A stretch of 64,000 nucleotides of DNA from Trichoplax adhaerens. Lineage: Eukaryota > Placozoa > Uniplacotomia > Trichoplacea > Trichoplacidae. Position 1 is the first letter of the stretch. Each line of letters opens with the position of its first letter. Shown piece by piece: positions 11,729 through 24,481 of the stretch. A model generated the notes under the pieces. That model was not told where the DNA came from. It searched no databases and saw only the letters and a program-made list of their open reading frames with translations. The position numbers and the translations under genes were made by a program. The stretch spans positions 378,679 to 442,678 of the forward strand of contig NW_002060950.1 of NCBI RefSeq assembly GCF_000150275.1. The letters are read 5' to 3'.

Positions 11729-14700
11729 ACCTCGTAGTTTCCGATGTAAATACTGTTAGTGATAAATCACGAATTGATTGTAATCATTGTATTGAGACAC
11801 TCTACAAGGACAGTAATTACAATTCTATTCTCCTACTGTATGGGCGCTTTTATATCGCCAAGTTTTGTAGTAAAATTATATATTGCAAAAATTTTCTACC
11901 CTAATTTAAAGACATAAACTGTATTGATAAAGATTTGAATATTAGATTTAGCCTTTGCCCATCCATTCGTGGATAACTAATTCGCAACATGAAGAGAGTA
12001 CTTGTAGCAAAGAACAAACCCAGTTTAACAAATAACCTAGAAAAATTCTAATTAATGTGCTGGCTAAATATTTTATTGCACTATTATGTGACGATACACA
12101 ATAACGATAACGTCCTAGTTTATTTTCAATATTCATGATGTACTTTAAAATGCAGTCAAAACTGATGATACTAAGTTTTCATGCAATGCTAAGGTATACA
12201 AGTGTCTTTTACCTAATTTGATCGAGCTGTGTCTAGATACGTTGTTAATCTTTACATTTATATAAGCTTGCATAATTTGTAATGAAAAATAAACTAGGTA
12301 AGGCTTTCGCTACTGTAAATTCTCAGTTTAAGAATGTACTATATAAAACTTGTATGTGTGCTTAGTTGTGAATGTATGAACTGCGTCGTACGTGATCCTA
12401 ATTAATTATAGTAATTGATTGTGCGTTAAAGTATGATTATGGCAATTAGAATAACTTCTTTATTTGATGAATAAACTTTTAATTTAAATTTGATCTGATA
12501 CTACGGATTATCAAAAATACGTAAGACTTATCAGAGCTGAATACCACGTTAGCGTCAACTCAGCATTAAAACTTACTTAATAATTATAACCAATTTAAAA
12601 GGTGTTTGTATGCTCGTATGTAGTTTCATATACTGTAAAGTCCAATTTAAATTTTCCGTTTTCATCGATCTACAAATTTTGATTTAGAAGGTTGCAGCTG
12701 AAGGATTTATATGAGGCAATCGATAATCTAATTATTTCGCTTTAGCATGCAAATGGTGATATACTACGTGTAAAAAGCAAATCTAGTCTACTTAAAGCTA
12801 TAATCGTTAATATATAAAGCCGAGTGGCTTTTGTAAAGTAATAAAATCAGTATTGGTAACCGGTTTAAACACTGTTTTAATTATCTTTGAGTCCGCGGTT
12901 TGCCCAATATCATTCAATATTGCTGCCTTAAACTTTTACGCATGCATGATCAATAACGTACATAGCCTAAATTTACTGTCAAGTAGAAAATTATTAAAAG
13001 TTTCATTTGTGTGGTAATACAGATACTATCTACTAGAAGCGTGGATATACTTAGCATTTAACCCTGGTTATGAATACAGTACCATTACATGAGTACTTGA
13101 ACTATTAACAAAAATTAAGTCTTGCTATTAAGAACCATGGCCAAATCTTTGTCATAATTATCATCAATTTACAAGATTAGCTTTACCAAAAGCTGTGTTG
13201 GCAATCGATTGCATAAAAGTCAGTAATCATAAGATTTAGTAATGCAATATTTTTAGTTAATAAAGTAGGTTAACAACAGGTCGTAACTTGCATATTATGT
13301 TATATTTCTTGCCTGAAGTAGAATCCTTTTGTCAACTAGCGATGGAGATTGCGCTATACTGTAAAGTATCCATTATTATTGAAATGGGAGGTATCATAAA
13401 TTCTAGGTATATATTATATCTTAAAGATTTTGTTTCCTTGATAAATAATACGCAATGATCTATTTATTTCATCCAAATAATTTATTAAGTTAATTGCAGC
13501 TCAAAAGAAATTTGTAGCAACGCCTTAACAAGTCAGCTGGAGCATATACCATTTCTAACATACGTAGTATTGCATTTTTACTACATCTATTTTAAAAGAC
13601 TTCAAGTATGTTCCAATAAATATAAACTAATGAGCTAACAGTTATCTCTTTAAGATAGAGCTCCCAAAAGGGAAATCACATTTTGCTGACTTTGGATTAA
13701 TTAACGAGTGCTTCGCGTATATATTTAGTAATTTGTGGCACTTAATAGCCTAATATCACCGATTTACTTTATTTAACTTCTGTATTTTACTAGATAACCA
13801 TTTTTATATCAAAAATAAATCACAATTACCGTAGCACTACACACGAAAGTATTCATTGACCATTACCGGAGTACCTATAAAATTATCATATTATTGGTTG
13901 GAAGTCAACAATAACATTGACAGTATAGGTAACATAGTAAACATTTGAAAGAGAGTAGATAATAAATAAGAGGGGCTAATTGAAGCTTATTGCGACTTAG
14001 AAATAGCTATTAAACGAAATATAAAAGGAACTAGAAGAAAACGGTTATTATTAAGGAAATAGTGGCATTATCTTCTTTTTGTACTTTAACGAACTAATCG
14101 GAAGATGATCATAGATAAAGATCGCAATCATCTTCAAAATATGTCATTGTTTAGGACGTATTTTTTTAAGTTACTCGTAAAATTCACCTGGCTGGTATAA
14201 TTTTTTTCAAAACGGTTAACAAGCGCAGCAGCAGTAGGTGTTCCTATTCGATTATTCCGTCACAAAAGCTTAATGGAGTAATATGTACATAATCTGATAG
14301 ATGATAAAATAGCATAAATTATTTTGAAAATATTAATTGGATAAATAACGATTATTTGTCTTATTGTATCCTTTGAGACTATTTACATTTGTCTTGCCAG
14401 AAGAAGCTCACAATAGACCCAGTTAGACATATTTATCATTCAATTACTAGAAAGGAGACACAAGTTAAACTTTACCTAAAGGAATGACAGGATGAATACC
14501 TTATTTACAGTTGTACGCATTCCACTTAAAGTAGATGTACATGATTAAGTTACGCTATGCTATTAAGCTAGCATGGAACAGTCGTAGGGGGAGTGTAATT
14601 GCAAGCCTATTTATCTAAATCGTCTTATTTTCTTTGATTATAGAAGACATAATTTCTTAATACTGTACAGGAAATTGAAATATTATTCAAAGATCACTAG

Positions 14701-17327
14701 CGTTATTAATTCTCTAAAATAGTGCTATGATGAATAATCTATCCAGAAAAGCAAGATTAATAAGCTTTTTACTGTCAATTTTACATATTTCTAGTAAAGA
14801 GTGAAAAATTAGAGAGGTAGATTTCGTCGTCAATTTTGTTAAATGACCTTATATCACATTCCCTATTTTCACTTAATGTGATTATCTAAAGCTTTTACGG
14901 CTTGCATTTATTTATTACGTTGCCTATGGTAAAAACTTAGTTTATATACTAAAAATTTAACTGCTTCATAAATCTTTAGTGTTGCTATTTTAAGAACATT
15001 GAATGATACAATTAATACTATTTAATAAATTAATGAGAATTGACAGTAAAATAGAATAGTTTAAAATAGTATACAAGCACATCAAACAAGTGCCGAACTG
15101 TTATTACTAGAACCAAAGAAAAACCGATCATTAACGCTTGTAACGAAAATGATGAATAGGCTAGTTATAGTTTAAGTCTCGATGACAGCACACATAACAG
15201 AATGAGCTTTCTTAACAGGATAATATTAATTATATTATCGGAACTCCATTTTAATATTCTTGATATATCGGCAAGAAAGTTCAACTGTATTATTAACATC
15301 TAATAGCGAAAAATTTCCTTTCTTTAGCATTCAGATAATGTAAGAATTACAAAATATATTTGTATTCGTGAATGGCTAGCACTAGGCTAACACTAATACT
15401 GTAGTTCATGGCAAAACTCCAATTAAAGCAATATTCAATAATAGACAGTATCGGTTAATATCAGCAACTATTGCAATCTCGAACTAAGATATGATTTGAT
15501 TCAACATAACATCTGCATTTATGCCTCAGTCTACTCTTTTCCAAACAGTATTCAACTGCGCTAACTTAAATCTTGTGTGCAATCTTACGCGTATAAGATT
15601 GATAAGGACCCGGCAAGCTGTTAGTCTGTGTATGCTAAAAGGGCATCATGAAGTAGCACAAAGGATTATCGAAATTATATCAGTATTTTCATATCTTGTT
15701 AATACACTATAATTTACTTATCCAACACTGTAAACTTATCAATCAGGTTGCCGTAAGCCATTATAGAAAATATGCCAAAAGCCTTTGTATTATTGCCACC
15801 CTATGGCTTAAAATTTTTTCAGGACAGATCAATTAAATGCTGCGTAGCAGTTTTCTACAACTTCTTTCTTATCCACTTCGAAATTCGAAGTCGATTCAGC
15901 TCGTCTAATCCGATTCCAATCCGAAATCCAACGAATGCATCTGTTATATACGACTTCAATAATGATATTTAGAGTTAAGCTCATAATATTATATTAGTCA
16001 TTTCATTAAAATGAATTTCTCTAGATACTCTAACGGTAGTTTTAACTCCTTTATTTTGTCGATCACTTTGAATATCTTTCATTTTATGAGTATACGGGTA
16101 GTTGTATTAAGAACATGGAGAGATGTATAATTTTAATAGTTTTATTACAGAGGTCTCCCTCTTCTAGATTACCTTCATTACGTTTAGGTCTATATACTCG
16201 TTAATCTAGCTGAAGAAGGAAGAGAATTTTGAGCCATTTTTGATATGGTCACTATTACAATATCATAAGTTATCAGCGGTAATTGACCTGGGTCATAATT
16301 TTATCATCTATTTGTTAATAAGGCAAGATTCTTTTATCGTTCCAGTTTTGACTGGATTGAATAAACAAATTTGAGAAATAAATGAAATACGTGGTGGTAT
16401 TATTCAATTTCATGGACTTAAGTCAGGATAATAAGGTCGAATTCTCTAGTATAGAAATAGAAACGATCTAGTTTGCATAGTCAATGAATAGAGTCGTTCA
16501 CCAACGGCATGATATGAAAAATAGAATAGCTAGCCATTAGCGTTATCGTTGTTGTCGTATAGTTGTCTTTCAATGATCAAGAAATTAGCTATATTGTATC
16601 AAGTCAGAAAGACAAACATGGCTTAGATACTTTTCTTATTAGTCATTAAATCATGACTAAAACTATGGTATAAATTAAAATTGATGACGATTAGTCGCAT
16701 GAATACAATTATAACAATAAGCAAGGTAACTGGCTTATTCAATAATAGCTAGCTAGCGCATCCTACTATTCATATTCCCAGTCAGAGTGAGGCATCGGCT
16801 AGCTAACTCATCAACAAGATAATACGCGTAACCATCTAAGAGAAAGTAATTTTCACGTAGTTTTTTGATTATAACTGCAAAATAACATCGTAACATTGAG
16901 TCATTCGTGCTCCTATTGATTGATCTGATTATCTCAACGTTAGAGGCAGCATTTAAACCAATGTAATGATAGTATTTAAGCAAATTGGTTATGACAGGTA
17001 AATGCTACAAATATAGTATTACCCTTGTTCACTAATAATCATTCTCGACGTCATTGCCACCAAATTAATTGATGTGAAATATATCTTCATGATCAATAGT
17101 TCAGGGAATCTAGGTCAATATCATCTTTTATGGGTAACTTTTTAAATAATTTATTAGTCTTTTTACTAGCTTTCCAAAATCGATTCATGGATTGAATAAT
17201 AGCGTAAATAAAAGCTATTGGCAGTAATTACAATTTACACGATTTTCCTAGTTAAAGTTATTATAATGAGTGCATTAAATTAAAATTGTGATGTACTTGT
17301 ATATTCACATATCTATAAATATCTACG

Positions 17328-17431
17328 CTATATATATATATATGCGTATACTATATATATATATATATATATATAACGCATAAAGCAATTTATCTTGATA
17401 GCGTTGATTGACAAATAAATAATAAATGCTG

Positions 17432-17462
<31 letters not shown>
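17328..17462. repeat. TA dinucleotide microsatellites
   Basis: Three (TA)n tracts, at about 17328-17343, 17350-17375 and 17432-17452, are separated by short unique pieces. No coding content. Confidence 0.95.
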
Positions 17463-19715
17463 GTATCATCGATCGTGTAGCTGTACGATATACTGTATAA
17501 ATAAGTAATGGTGTTATCGTGACTATACTGACTATACTTAGCTCTACTAGTATCGAAGTGAGAATTAAGAATATGGTAAAATCTATCTTAACATATGCTT
17601 AGACATCTACTTGATCCATGTGCTTAAAGAAATTCCTAAAACTTGGGCGTTGTTGCGATAGATAGTCTGGTAACTTCTACTGTATGCGATCGATTTTTAA
17701 TTTGCAACTAGCAGAAATGTAATTCATTGTTATTATGCCAACTTGATGAGTCTCTGGCCGGATGCTGCATAGCTAAATTCTATGCAAGGAGAAAATTTAT
17801 CTTTGCTTGTATAGACATTTGCATGACGAAGAGGCTTAAGCGAGGTCTAATAACGGCCAAAACTGATCATCACCTTTTAAGGAATAGAATAACGCATTAT
17901 TTCCCATGAATAATATGTACAGTATGGGATAACATAATAAAAGCTCGATTTGATATTGATCAAGAGGCGAACAGACGATATCATTTATTCGATCTGAATA
18001 GATTGAAATTTCTAATAGCTGAAAATGATTCTTTCCTTTAAAGGAATGAGATCACGCAATCTAGTTCATTCATGGTGTGTAAGAGCTCGATTTTATCATA
18101 CTTGTCATTGAAACAATCACGCCGACAAGACTACTCAACCGATGATAATGTTGATACTATAAGGCGTAGAAAGATTGTTGCAATCATTTTTCATTTTATT
18201 TGAAAATGAGAGTAGAAAATAACACATTACACAACTAGTGAAGGAGAGAAGACTATAGTAGAACTTGAACAATGGACTATGGATTTATTTTGTATACGGA
18301 TTGCTTAGGCAAGATTTTAAATGCGATTGAGTAGCAAGGTTCGATAAGGATGAAAAATAGCACGAGTGAAAAAGGAGTAGCTTTCCAACCTTTCTACTGT
18401 CCTTTCCTAACGTATTTGTCTTAATTCATCCTATGAATAAATTGTACTATTTCTCCGACGGACTATTTTTGTTGGATGGGCCATCATCATCTCCGCCCCT
18501 CTTGACTATTTATTTAATTATTAACTATTAGCACAAAGGTGGCGCATCCATTGTCACTAACTAACGGAACAATTAACTGCAATTAAATAATAAATTTAAC
18601 TGTAGCTCTAAAGCCAACCAATATCGGTGTAAAACTGTATGTAATACACAGAATTGATATGTTGCTGTCTGTCGATGTGTGACGAAGCCCACTTGACATG
18701 CAAGAAGAATAGTGGCAGGGTGTGGAAGGAGTTCCACTCAAGCAAGTCGTTTTGCAAGCTCATAAAACGCCGGTGATTTTGTCCTCCAAAATTGTAAGCA
18801 ATAAACGCTAATTGTTTTAACTGTTAGAATTTATTAAATTCAACCTATCATGTTAAGTTGATGTTGTATCGATCGATTGCTGCTCTTCTCTCATGGCGAT
18901 GATTGAATTTTGAAATTACCGACCGCCCTATCCAAGACCAGTTATTAATAAACTATTGTCGCCTTAAAGACACTAAAATTGTCCATTGATAGTTATTGGC
19001 GTGCTACGTTGTCGAGTAGACGAAAAGTATTCATGATGTTGATTTCTCACTTTTCGCTTGACCATATTCTAGTAAGGTATAGAAAGAGTTTTAGGACTGT
19101 AAAGTGAATTCACTCCACCCTCCCCCTTCCTATAGCATGAAATATCATCATGATGTTAGCATCCACCGTTCCATTTTCGACACGTGCGTCGATGCCTTTT
19201 TCCACTTTGCAAGTAATTTACGTTATACTTACTCTCGACAACGATCGACTCTTAACCTTGCCCTTCTTTAACCTATGGAAAGAAGCTGAATAAATAAACT
19301 GATGTGGTAGTACAATAAATAGTATTAGCCGTTTATGATAGTATAATGGATGTTGATAAAGTAAGCTGAGTGGAGGCAAGGGAAGTGTCTATCAGCGAGT
19401 AGAGAGTCTGTAAATTAGTCAAGGCGATAGGAAAGGCATAACCGTTCCATGAGCCATGACAAGATTCTAGTTATCAAATTAAAAAAGAGCAAAAGCTGTA
19501 ATGAAAGTTCCACTCATCGATATAGAATACTATAGGAGAATAAAGTACCAATTAATACAACATTGATCTAGGCCATTAGAACACACTTTGTATGCTATTA
19601 ATCTTGAGCTATTTCAATATACCTCCTGCGGACTGCAGACTATTTGATTGAAAGACCTCATGTTGTTTCGGTTGATGTTGATTGCTCACTCCTTTTGACG
19701 CAATTTAATTATCGT

Positions 19716-20150
19716 ACTATGTAAAGCAATTTCATGATCTATTTATTGAAGCGAGTAGCAATGATGGATGGTGTTATAGGCGTGGAATGCACAGCTTGTT
19801 TCTTGGTGTGAAGGATTGAAAGAGTTGTTTAGCCTTGTCTACTAATTACCGCTAACCATACTATGTAAAGCAATTTAATGACACATTTAATTGAAGTGCG
19901 TGGCGAAGATTAACGATGTTGTAGCCGTGGATTGCATAACCTGTTTCATGGTACACGTACATATTATTGAAAAAGTTGTTTAGCCTTGTCTACTAGTTCT
20001 CGCTAATCATTTCATGCGAAGCAACTTAATGATAGATTTTATTGAAACGAGTGATAATGATGGATGAGGTTATAGCCGTAGATTGCACAGCTTGTTTCAT
20101 GGTATTCGTATGTAGGGTAGGAAGAGTTGTATGTAGTCTTGTCTACTTGT
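19716..20150 (+). repeat. Three tandem copies of a repeat of about 145 bp
   Basis: Copies begin near 19716, 19860 and 20011. Shared landmarks in order are a TATGTAAAGCAATTT-like start, ATGAT(C/A), a TTATTGAA-like piece, GTTATAGCCGT-like text, a TGCA.AGCTTGTTTC-like segment and GCCTTGTCTACTA. Copies are diverged and none is open in any frame across its length. Confidence 0.85.
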
Positions 20151-21299
20151 CTTTGGAAAGGGGTAACTATCATGCTGTTTTATCGAAATCGTTTACCGTC
20201 TCGTTGATTAAAAGTTAGATCGTGGCTAAAATTTAGATAGAATGATGCCATTGGCTAAGCTATCATCCATCTTGCCAATCAATGATCTCATATTTTTCTA
20301 ATTAAACTCTACATGATAAGATAGGAAAAGAGAAAGTATTGACCGCTTCCGCTTAGAAGACGGTGTTTAACGAATTGAATATAGCGATGCTACGAATCTA
20401 TTCTATATAGAACTTGTCGCTATTTCCGTGGCATCTCCTGCATGCTAGAGTAATACTATTCATGGCAATTGCATTATTCAATTGATTTAGCTACGCGTAA
20501 AATAGGATTATTTGCATGATTGCAATATGATGCTGTGCATTATCTACTACTTTTTTTTAATTTGCTGATGACGAAAGAAGAGCATCCATCGAATGGTGTA
20601 GCCCAATCGCCTTCCTTTAATGATTAATTTTTCTCCTCGTAAGTGATGAATAACAATCATGATGATGACGGACTGCCATCATCATGACAATAGTAAACGT
20701 TGTTGTATTGAATTGTTTGGAGATCACCTTAGTCATGGATAGGGGGATAGAGCTAATTTATACAAGGAGGCGAAATGAACGTTGTCGCCCGACTGGATCC
20801 TCTCCATTTAGGGCTAATATTCCTTTTTGCCTTTGTCATGCATGCCACTGCTCGATGTTGATTTCAATTGAATTGGACTCGTTCCTTTACTACGTATTGG
20901 TATGTTTTGTTGAGTAATCAATATGGTTGGCTGTAGATTATTTTTCTCTCTATTATCTCTCATCAATAATGAACAAATAAACTAAGTTGACAAAATGGCG
21001 TCCACCCGCCATTTATGTAAATACAGCTTGTATTGGAGCATGCCTAGATTTTTCTCCTTTCTCCATACAATAACGGACAATAACCATTAGACAACAACAC
21101 AACAACATACACAGTTAATTGTAATTATTTGATTGAGTTGAATACGAAATTGTCTGCCAAGTTAATCAATAATAACCTGACAAGGTGGGCCCTAACTCGT
21201 CTACATTACACATCAGATAATATAGCTCATAGCCTAGTTGGAATCGATCACCACCACAGTCATCATTGATAGTGTAAGTGGGCTGGTGGTTACCATCGA

Positions 21300-21320
21300 G
21301 GAGAGAGAGAGAGAGAGAAA
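21300..21320. repeat. GA microsatellite
   Basis: A short run of GAGAGAGAG with a GAGAAAG edge. It is embedded in a 79-codon open frame starting at 21238 that shows no protein similarity. Confidence 0.9.
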
Positions 21321-21980
21321 GAATGTGTCGTATTCGCTCATGAGAGATAGAGAGAGCAATAGCGTAAGTTATTCAAGGCCAATGACTTTGAACAGTTTAA
21401 CGAGTACTTGGATGTCATCAGCGATCGTTCGATACGAGTCGCTTCCTTCCATCTTCTTCAATTCGATCATTATTTGAGAGGAAAACCTCTTCATCAATAA
21501 CCTTGTATTGCCGTTGAAAATGATATTATCATCATTATTGTTATTACTTCAATAGATTCAGTGGTTGTTGTTTGGTCCTATTTTTACAACTCCAACGTAT
21601 CGATTTGCCACAAATCCATTCTACAATCTTGCTGGTGCAAGTGATTAAACATCAGTCTTGAAAGCTTATTTTCTATCCCCAAATTACAACTGTATTATTA
21701 CCAACAACGAGTAACATCAACATCAAATCCAACTTGGCTTGTTCATTCTACCAGCAATTAGCCTTCGACTATTCTTTCATTCCTTATTCAATTAATATAC
21801 AGAGAAGAAAAAATTTTTTAATAGGTAAGGAGATCGATGACGCTTGGTATCCGATTGATATTTAGAGATTGTAGGGAGAAGTGAATGCATGAGGAAAAAA
21901 AATGACCGAAATGATCATCCAAAAGTCGTTAGCGTCCATTGCCCATAGTCAGTTAGCATTAAAAATAACTTTCTACACGA

Positions 21981-22540
21981 GATGATAGGAGTAATTTGTT
22001 CCAACTGGTAGATAAACATCGTTATCTAGCATGTGATTGATTACAAAAATTTCATTTTCTGCATGATAACATGATCGTTCAGGCCATCTTATTATTATTG
22101 TTTTTTCTATATTACTGTAAACAACCATGATGCTTGTATTCGGTAAAGCCATTGAGTCTAGTTGGAGCCGAAATGATAGGAGTGATTTGTCCTAACTAGT
22201 AGATAAACATCATTATCTAGCATGCGATAAATTAGCAAATCCCATTTTCTGCATGATAACATGGTCGTTCAGGCCCTATTACTATTATATTAATTTTGAG
22301 TAGTAAGTAATCAAGATCTAGTTTTTGGCAAAGCCGTTGAATCTACTGGATCAGCTTCATCTAGATTCACTATCCATTACGACAGGAGTAGTTTGTTCTA
22401 ACTAATAGATAAACATTGTTATCTAGTATGCGATAGATTAGAAAATTTTATTTCTGCATGATAACATGATCGCTCAAATTATATTTTTTATTTTCTCTTG
22501 GCCATGATGCTTCTATCAGCAAGTCATTTAATAATCTAGT
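21981..22540 (+). repeat. Three tandem copies of a repeat of about 200 bp
   Basis: Copies start near 21981, 22172 and 22381. Each has GATAGGAGT-like text, then (A/G)TAGATAAACAT, GTTATCTAGCATG, CTGCATGATAACATG and a (C/G)GTAAAGCC.TTGA-like spacer. The sequence differs from the 19.7-kb repeat. Confidence 0.85.
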
Positions 22541-22701
22541 TCATCATCCTAGTCAAGGCCTATCGAATTCACTAATGTTGGTGATACTATGCTGTTCATC
22601 TTCTTCTAATACTATTTCTTGTATGATGATAATATTTTTGATGATAAGTAATTCTTAACATAATTACAAATCTTCATTTTTTACAAACCCTCTTCCTCTA
22701 A

Positions 22702-22722
22702 TTTTTTTTTTGGGGGGGGGGG
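22702..22722. repeat. T10-G11 homopolymer junction
   Basis: Ten T directly followed by eleven G. A near-identical T8-G11 junction lies at 24965-24983. Long G runs are rare in such AT-rich DNA and can form G-quadruplexes. A sequencing or assembly origin is also possible. Confidence 0.9.
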
Positions 22723-24481
22723 CTTCATAAAACAAGTAGTCCATGCGTCATGTGGATATGATGAGCGTGATGATACTTTCTCAAAACGAAAGGGAATCCC
22801 TACGCTATCGTTGTTGTCATGTATAATAATAATAATCTACCATTTTCATCATTACCATCTTTAGATTATCATGTAAACTTCTTGTTTTGGTGATTGTTGT
22901 TTGCTTTAGTACAGCTTACTTGCATGTTGTTAACGAACTATGATTGCTTACTCTTGATAATGTCGTTTATGATCGCTTAATAGGTTTGCAAGATTGAGAT
23001 AGTAGGAAACGATCCATTTTCTGTAAACAATGATCAATTCCAATCGTGAAAACGACAATGGACCCTATGTGTTGTAAGTTGTTTTTTTTCCATAGTACAA
23101 ATTGTAAACGATTAATAGCCTCTTCACCGTTTAATTGGCCATCATCATAGAATTGACGGTTTGATTTCCATCGTCATAGCTTTATTATTAGCGATACTAT
23201 TTTTGGTTGTTCACGTAAAGGTAGTCCTAGAAGAAGAACGTAATGCTCCAAAATGCAGACTACCCTAGATGAGTTAGAGGGTAGTTATTGCTTTCATCGA
23301 TCATCTTTCTATACTATTATCATTTATTATATCCGTCTCTCTTCATTTTTTCTCCCATACTCTCAAGTAGAACAGTATTACTCTATTTGTTCAAGCTAGA
23401 AAGATATCGTAAAAGCCATTCAACGATCCTACACGGGTCATTGGATAGCTAACTTTTAATCTACTTTGATGGTATTTCTAATTTAATATCCAAGACTGAA
23501 TTTTATTTTTACCCTAGAATGATGACTATCAGTGTACCGTTAAGACCTTCTTATGATAATAGTCATTCTTATTTCAGTTCTCATTTCATGTAGCTTTTAC
23601 ATTAAAATAGAGGTGAAATAGTATAGGATAAGATGAAGAAAATTGCTAAGATGTAAATAGCAAACTCGTTTTTCTATTCATATTGCATTCATAATTCAAT
23701 AACGACATTATCGTTGCGTTTACTTTTAAGAATAATGCCAATTTTTATACCCTTGATGGCTCTATCATCATTGATGGAGTGGAGTAGCAGTACTGTAGAG
23801 AATTGAAATTCAAGAAATTAAATGATTCTACCGTTGATTTGTGCAATCGAGTGATTAGTTTGATTTTACCCCCATTATGGCGAAAACTAGACTTGAAATC
23901 GCTCCTCGAGCCTGTGAAGATAGTCAACAGATATGATCAACAGCAGTTTAGCCGATATCCTGTCATCTAATTACTGTGCATTTTCCTACGAAAGTAACTG
24001 TATATACGGCGGTATTCTTTGTTGCTCACCATTTTGATTCTATAATTGTTTTGGATTGCCCATTTGACTATATTAATCATTAATCTACATGGAGATTTGG
24101 TAACGGGAAACCAATGCGTGCTGATATTGGAAATTTATACTAAATTAGTCATCCAATGGACATCAATTCGATGTCTTTTCAGATAGTTCCCAATTTTGTT
24201 GTCTTTCTATATGTGGTCTAACTCATCTGGCAACGATTAATCATCGATTGATGGTTCAAACCGATCGTACTTTGTACACCTTTTTTCTTTACCTTCTTTA
24301 TATCATAACTGGAGTAAAATCGCATGTTAAAAGTGTTGATTACAACAAAATACGCGTTTGTGGAAGGGAGGAAGGAAGGAAAAATAAAATAAAAAATCTT
24401 CTCGAGCGTTGATTATAATTATTAAATAGCATAGTTGATAATCCTATCTATTACTTATTGGTGGACTAATCTATTTTCAAT

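Larger units (their letters stand above)
11729..24481. other. 12.7-kb gene-poor region upstream of the TIA-1-like gene
   Basis: No exon with recognisable protein similarity was found on either strand. The open frames present are 60-80 codons, with no shared motif or convincing splice context. Contents: the CLINT1 3' flank (AATAAA near 12287), TA microsatellites (17328-17462), a three-copy repeat (19716-20150), a GA run (about 21300-21320), a second three-copy repeat (21981-22540) and a T/G homopolymer (22702-22722). It may contain the promoter or non-coding 5' exons of the TIA-1-like gene. Confidence 0.5.

Noticed and set aside
15521-17909. Short open frames in the gene-poor region
   Set aside because: All are 60-80 codons, with no motif, no splice partners and ordinary AT-rich composition; their number is about what chance gives.
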